Assembly: GCA_030017395.1 (NCBI GenBank)
Contig: JASEIZ010000017.1
Span: 1-9,377, forward strand
Origin: Desulfobacterales bacterium
Lineage (GTDB): Bacteria; Desulfobacterota; Desulfobacteria; Desulfobacterales; ETH-SRB1
Length of the DNA: 9,377 bases
Direction: 5' to 3'
Shown here: positions 5,909-9,377 of the stretch, one piece after another
Layout of the letters: each line of letters starts with the position of its first letter
How positions within the stretch are numbered: position 1 is the stretch's first letter
Notes under the pieces: generated by a model
Databases searched by the model: none
What the model saw: only the letters and a program-made list of their open reading frames with translations
What the model was told of the DNA's origin: nothing
Made by a program: the position numbers and the translations under genes

Positions 5909-6901
5909 CTACCACTTGATGAGAGCGCTTCCCCAGGTTAACCCTCCGCCGAAAACAGGCATGCAGATCAGATGATTTTTCCTTATGCTTTTGTCGCGCA
6001 CAGCTTTATCAAGAGCAATAGCGCACGATGCCGACGAAATATTGCCGTAATGTTTAATCGTCATATAGAATTTTTCAAATGGTATATTAAGTGATTTCGA
6101 GATGAATTTAAACATCCTGATGTTAGCCTGATGGGGAATAATCCAGTTTATATCATCTATTTTTACGTTGTTATGCCCGGCAGCCTCTTTTATTGATTCA
6201 ATAAAGTATTTTACAGCCACCTTGAAGCTGAGGTTCGCCTCAATCAATTTCAGGCAGTGCAGTTCCTTGTCCACGCTTTCATGAGAAATAGGTGTAGTTT
6301 TAGAACCGCCGCCAGGCATCAGGAGATTTTGACCCTGAGATCCGTCTGTGTGAATGTGAGTGGATAAAATTTCATGCCCCTTGTTTGCTGCCATTGTCAG
6401 TAAAACAGCTCCGGCTCCGTCGCCCCACAGAATACAGCTATTTCTGTCTTTCCAGTTTACGGTGCGTGACATGACTTCGGATGCTACGACAAGGACATTT
6501 TTAAAGGTTTTGTTTTTAAGATATTGTTCAGCCACATTCAGGGCGAATATAAAACCTGAGCAGGCCGCAGTAATATCAAAAGTTACGGCATTTGGCGCAT
6601 CCAGCCTGGCCTGAAGCCAGTTGGCGCCTGAAGGGCAGCAGGTATCAGGTGTTATGGTGGCAAGAATGATAAGATCAATATCTTTTGCGGTCATTCCTGC
6701 CGTGTCGAGGGCTATGATCGAGGCTTCATAAGCAAGATCCGAGGTTGCTACATCCGGGTCCGCGATTCTTCTTTCACTTATTCCTGTGCGTTGAGTAATC
6801 CATTCATCGGTAGTGTCCAGACCCATTTTTTCCAGGTCAAAATTTGTTAAGATTTTTGGCGGCAGATAAGAACCCGTTCCTATAATTCTTATAGTCTCCA
6901 T
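5909..6901 (-). CDS. fabH: 3-oxoacyl-ACP synthase III (KAS III, FabH)
   Basis: Condensing enzyme that starts type II fatty acid synthesis by joining an acyl-CoA primer to malonyl-ACP. All 330 residues are present, the normal family length. The catalytic triad is complete: C114 in TAACSGF, H257 in PHQAN and N287 in YGNISSAS, and the chain ends with the typical FGGGLTWGSA loop. AGGAGA lies 11 bases before the ATG. No acpP, fabD, fabG or fabF is nearby; it sits between malic enzyme and the Tat-exported Fe-S gene, so it may be a stand-alone copy with a special primer. Thiolase-fold relatives such as alkylquinolone or HMG-CoA-type synthases are possible, but the motifs favour FabH. Confidence 0.93.
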   Translation of the reverse strand: METIRIIGTGSYLPPKILTNFDLEKMGLDTTDEWITQRTGISERRIADPDVATSDLAYEASIIALDTAGMTAKDIDLIILATITPDTCCPSGANWLQARLDAPNAVTFDITAACSGFIFALNVAEQYLKNKTFKNVLVVASEVMSRTVNWKDRNSCILWGDGAGAVLLTMAANKGHEILSTHIHTDGSQGQNLLMPGGGSKTTPISHESVDKELHCLKLIEANLSFKVAVKYFIESIKEAAGHNNVKIDDINWIIPHQANIRMFKFISKSLNIPFEKFYMTIKHYGNISSASCAIALDKAVRDKSIRKNHLICMPVFGGGLTWGSALIKW

Positions 6902-6952
6902 TTATTACTGTTTCTCCTGTAAAGACAGTTAAAAATCAGCGTATTTTGGCGT

Positions 6953-8341
6953 TTAAGGTGTGATATCATTTTGCTTCAGAGCAGCATGTTTTACTTTTTT
7001 TGCAACACTTTTATGGATACTGAGATTCATAAAATTGGGCACACCTTCATGTTTTCTTGCCAAACCTGCAATTGCTTCGGCCGCTGCAAACTTCATCGGA
7101 TAGGTGATTTTTGAAGCACGGGCATCAAGAGTTCCTCTTATGAGTCCTGGGAATACAAGACAATTATTCACTGTTCTGCCGTCTTTGGCAAATGCCGCGC
7201 CAGCGTCCAGCGCGTCATGCGGCATTATTTCAGGCATCGGATTAGCAAGAGCGAGTATAATCGGTTCTTTGTTCATGCTTCTTACCATATCTTTTGAAAC
7301 CAGATTTGCCGCTGAAACACCGATAAATATATCCTTGTTTTTTATAACCTCTTTCAAAGAACCTTGTTCCATTTTTTTGTTTGTAATTTTTGCAAGAGAC
7401 TCTTTATGTATATTCATTTTTTCTTTTCTCTTTTCATGGATCGCCCCTGCCGAATCACAAACAACGATCTCCTTAAATCCATATTCCAGCAGCATCCTGC
7501 AAGTAGCAATGCCAGCCGCACCAGCACCACTGATGACAACGCTGACTTTTTCTTTTTCTTTACTCAGCATCTGTAGCGCTATGATTAATGCTGCCAGCAC
7601 AACGGTTGCCGTGCCATGCTGATCATCGTGGAATACAGGGATCGGCAACCTTTTCTGCAACATCCTCTCGACCTCGAAGCATAACGGCGCTTTTATGTCT
7701 TCAATCATAATCATACTGAATGTTTTTGATATAGCTTCAAGAGTATCGACGATCCGGTCGGCATTGTTACTGTCAATCAGAATAGGGGTGCAACTAACCC
7801 CCGCCATTTTATGCAGGATCACTGATTTACCTTCCATAACCGGCATGCCCGCATGAACGCCGATATCGCCCAAACCCAGAATGGCGGATCCGTTTGTGGC
7901 AATGCATATGGAATTGCCGATCGACGTAAGATCACGTACTTTTTCCGGATTTTCAAAAATGTAATTACACACCTGGGCAACTCCAGGTGTGTATATCATC
8001 CGTAAATCGCTGAGGTTGTCCATTCTTACCGTTGGCGTCACTTCTATTTTACCACTTTTGTGAATATTAAGAACCTCATCTTCAACAGAAAGTATTTTGC
8101 ACTTTTTAATTTTTTCCAGCGCAGCTTTGGTTTCTTCGAATTGTTTCTGATTATCAAAAAACATGATAAGGTCTCTGGTAATATGCTGAGAGGTCAGGTC
8201 TACTTTTGTTATATCGCCCAACATTCCGCCATACTTTCCAAGTCCCAAAGCAACCTTGCCGAATGCGCCCGGTATATCATGAATTCTTATCCTGATTCTT
8301 TTTATAATCTTAAAATCGTACTTTTCAACTTCTTTTTTCAT
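6953..8341 (-). CDS. NAD(P)-dependent malic enzyme with N-terminal ACT domain
   Basis: Oxidative decarboxylation of malate to pyruvate and CO2 (or the reverse) with NAD(P), in the cytosol. The 462 residues comprise an N-terminal ACT-type regulatory domain (about 13-95), then the malic enzyme catalytic region with Y117 in YTPGVAQV, the NGSAILGLGDIGVHAGMP segment (150-167), K172, metal-site E214/D215 and FHDDQHGTA (237-245). The Rossmann nucleotide site GAGAAG is at 272-277, followed by ALANPMPEI near 365. Small bacterial malic enzymes usually lack ACT; its presence suggests allosteric control by an amino acid or similar ligand, which the sequence does not identify. AGGGGT precedes the ATG. It is followed 51 bases later by fabH and is divergent from PEP carboxykinase. 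Cofactor preference was not resolved. Confidence 0.94.
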   Translation of the reverse strand: MKKEVEKYDFKIIKRIRIRIHDIPGAFGKVALGLGKYGGMLGDITKVDLTSQHITRDLIMFFDNQKQFEETKAALEKIKKCKILSVEDEVLNIHKSGKIEVTPTVRMDNLSDLRMIYTPGVAQVCNYIFENPEKVRDLTSIGNSICIATNGSAILGLGDIGVHAGMPVMEGKSVILHKMAGVSCTPILIDSNNADRIVDTLEAISKTFSMIMIEDIKAPLCFEVERMLQKRLPIPVFHDDQHGTATVVLAALIIALQMLSKEKEKVSVVISGAGAAGIATCRMLLEYGFKEIVVCDSAGAIHEKRKEKMNIHKESLAKITNKKMEQGSLKEVIKNKDIFIGVSAANLVSKDMVRSMNKEPIILALANPMPEIMPHDALDAGAAFAKDGRTVNNCLVFPGLIRGTLDARASKITYPMKFAAAEAIAGLARKHEGVPNFMNLSIHKSVAKKVKHAALKQNDITP

Positions 8342-8390
8342 GTCGCGGAACCCCTATGATTTTTTAATGTGACTAATAATATTTTTTCCA

Positions 8391-8396
8391 ATTATA
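8391..8396 (-). promoter_or_regulatory. Candidate -10 box for malic enzyme
   Basis: On the minus strand this reads TATAAT, 50 bases before the malic enzyme start, in the 229-base divergent spacer. Upstream hexamers are weak (TTGGTG with a 19-base spacer), so this is a tentative sigma-70 promoter. Confidence 0.3.
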
Positions 8397-8469
8397 GAAA
8401 GCAAGCGGAAATTTACACCAAACATATTCTTTACGTTTCTTCTGATTTCTGCCATAATTTTTATAACAA

Positions 8470-8487
8470 TTTGCTTGGAAAAGCAAA
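8470..8487. repeat. Short perfect hairpin in the divergent spacer
   Basis: TTTGCTT and AAGCAAA pair over 7 bases around a GGAA loop. It lies between the divergent malic enzyme and PEP carboxykinase genes, with no T-run on either side. It could be a regulator binding site shared by both promoters; nothing but the symmetry supports this. Confidence 0.35.
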
Positions 8488-8491
8488 AACT

Positions 8492-8507
8492 GATAAACTC
8501 GTAAAAA
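8492..8507. repeat. Solitary copy of the MITE terminal repeat
   Basis: GATAAACTCGTAAAAA matches the left end of the element at 4326-4341 (GATGAACTCGTAAAAA) at 15 of 16 positions. No matching opposite end is visible in the spacer, so it looks like a remnant or a chance-conserved single end, 63 bases before the PEP carboxykinase start. Confidence 0.5.
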
Positions 8508-8570
8508 ATAAAGATGCTGACTACAGGTGCTAAAGTTACTTTCCCTAAAATATTTTAAAGGATGGGCATA

Positions 8571-9377
8571 ATGGAAATCAATGAACTAATACCGGAACAT
8601 GGGTTAGATTGTCTGGGGTTGCACGATCTTGGACAGGTGTACTGGAACCTTTCAACGCCTGCTTTATATGAGCATGCCGTACATCGTTTTGAAGGCATGA
8701 TAGCTCATCTTGGGCCCCTCGTGGTCAGCATGGGGCAGCATACAGGTAGAGCTGCAAAGGACAAGTATATTGTTGACGAGCCGGAGACTACCAATGACGT
8801 ATGGTGGAACAAGGTCAACATGAAATACCCTGAAGAAAGGTTTAATACTATACTTAAACGCATGACGGCATATCTGCGTGGAAAATCGGTTTTTGTACAG
8901 GACTGTTTTGCCGGTTCGGACAAACAGTTTCGTCAATCGGTGAGGATCATTAATGAATATGCCTGGCACAATCTTTTTGCTCGTAATATGTTTATTCAGC
9001 AGCCATTAGACCGTGAATCCATCAGGAAATTCAAGCCTGACTTTACCGTGCTTCACTGTCCGAACTTTCACGCAGATCCGGACGAAGACGGAACACGCAG
9101 CGGAACTTTTGTGGCTATTAACATTAGTCGAAAATTTGTATTAATAGGCGGCACCGCATATGCCGGAGAAATAAAAAAATCGATCTTTTCCGCACTCAAC
9201 TTTCTTTTGCCAGGCCAGCAGGTCCTTTCAATGCACTGCTCAGCCAATGTCAGTAAAACCGACCCGGATGATGTCGCCATCTTTTTTGGTCTGTCCGGCA
9301 CCGGGAAAACCACACTTTCAGCAGATCCAAACAGATTACTTATCGGCGATGACGAACATGGCTGGTCTGACAACGGG
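8571..9377 (+). CDS. pckA: ATP-dependent phosphoenolpyruvate carboxykinase, N-terminal part
   Basis: Converts oxaloacetate and ATP to phosphoenolpyruvate, CO2 and ADP, the entry step to gluconeogenesis (reversible in fermenters). The first 269 residues are visible, about half of the usual 530-540, and the gene runs off the right edge without a stop. Readable family features are WNLSTPALYE, the substrate-binding GQHTGRAAKDKYIV segment, FVQDCFAG, the YAGEIKKS metal/substrate segment, and the kinase P-loop GLSGTGKTT followed by LIGDDEHGWSD near the cut end. The reading frame is clean. AAAGGA at 8557-8562 places the start at ATG 8571; ATG 8562 is in frame but too close to that site. It is divergent from the malic enzyme across 229 bases, pairing two enzymes of the PEP-pyruvate-oxaloacetate node. 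Confidence 0.97.
   Translation, partial: MEINELIPEHGLDCLGLHDLGQVYWNLSTPALYEHAVHRFEGMIAHLGPLVVSMGQHTGRAAKDKYIVDEPETTNDVWWNKVNMKYPEERFNTILKRMTAYLRGKSVFVQDCFAGSDKQFRQSVRIINEYAWHNLFARNMFIQQPLDRESIRKFKPDFTVLHCPNFHADPDEDGTRSGTFVAINISRKFVLIGGTAYAGEIKKSIFSALNFLLPGQQVLSMHCSANVSKTDPDDVAIFFGLSGTGKTTLSADPNRLLIGDDEHGWSDNG

Noticed and set aside
6902..6952. Possible terminator between malic enzyme and fabH
   Set aside because: Only a 4-bp CTGT/ACAG stem is visible with no T-run; not enough to call.
7104..7622. 172-codon open frame on the plus strand
   Set aside because: It lies entirely antisense to the well-supported malic enzyme, is rich in Ser/Phe/Ile runs typical of reverse-complement frames, and has no recognisable domain.
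8664..8969. Open frame on the minus strand inside pckA
   Set aside because: The plus strand here encodes a clear PEP carboxykinase with intact motifs; the antisense frame has no family features.

Overview
The window looks like a piece of chromosome from an anaerobic, sulfate-reducing member of the Desulfobacterota (Desulfobacterales-like). The evidence is the gene set: an octaheme HAO-like cytochrome c, rubrerythrin, desulfoferrodoxin, a small siroheme sulfite reductase of the Desulfovibrio assimilatory type, a Tat-exported ferredoxin subunit with a cytochrome b partner, and a short palindromic element carrying CTCGTAAAAAGTC ends. The assignment is inference from gene content; no rRNA or taxonomic marker is present.

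Layout. Positions 3-1006 (+) hold the C-terminal part of an HAO-like multiheme cytochrome c, broken by an in-frame TAG and a one-base frameshift. Positions 1159-2524 (+) form a compact oxygen-defence and electron-carrier operon: rubrerythrin (two one-base frameshifts), desulfoferrodoxin, a 48-residue rubredoxin-like protein and a [4Fe-4S] ferredoxin. A leftward block follows, read on the minus strand from 8341 down to 2537: ACT-domain malic enzyme, FabH, a Tat-exported four-cluster ferredoxin subunit (one frameshift), a small cytochrome b, a thioredoxin reductase-like flavoprotein and the sulfite reductase. Divergent from the malic enzyme, at 8571-9377 (+), is the N-terminal part of ATP-dependent PEP carboxykinase, running off the window edge.

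How the genes work together. Rubrerythrin and desulfoferrodoxin remove peroxide and superoxide using electrons carried by rubredoxin/ferredoxin-type proteins encoded beside them. The ferredoxin/cytochrome b pair resembles a quinone-linked electron-transfer module without its catalytic subunit. Malic enzyme and PEP carboxykinase sit back to back at the C3/C4 branch point.

Most notable observations. First, a roughly 155-bp MITE-like palindromic element with a 7-bp target duplication interrupts the 3' end of the cytochrome b gene; removing it in silico restores a longer reading frame ending in a complete membrane helix and basic tail. Second, three redox genes carry one-base indels, all in short homopolymers, and one of them also has a Trp-position TAG. 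This may be real decay or sequencing error; reads are needed to decide. I did not find a convincing wholly new system here.
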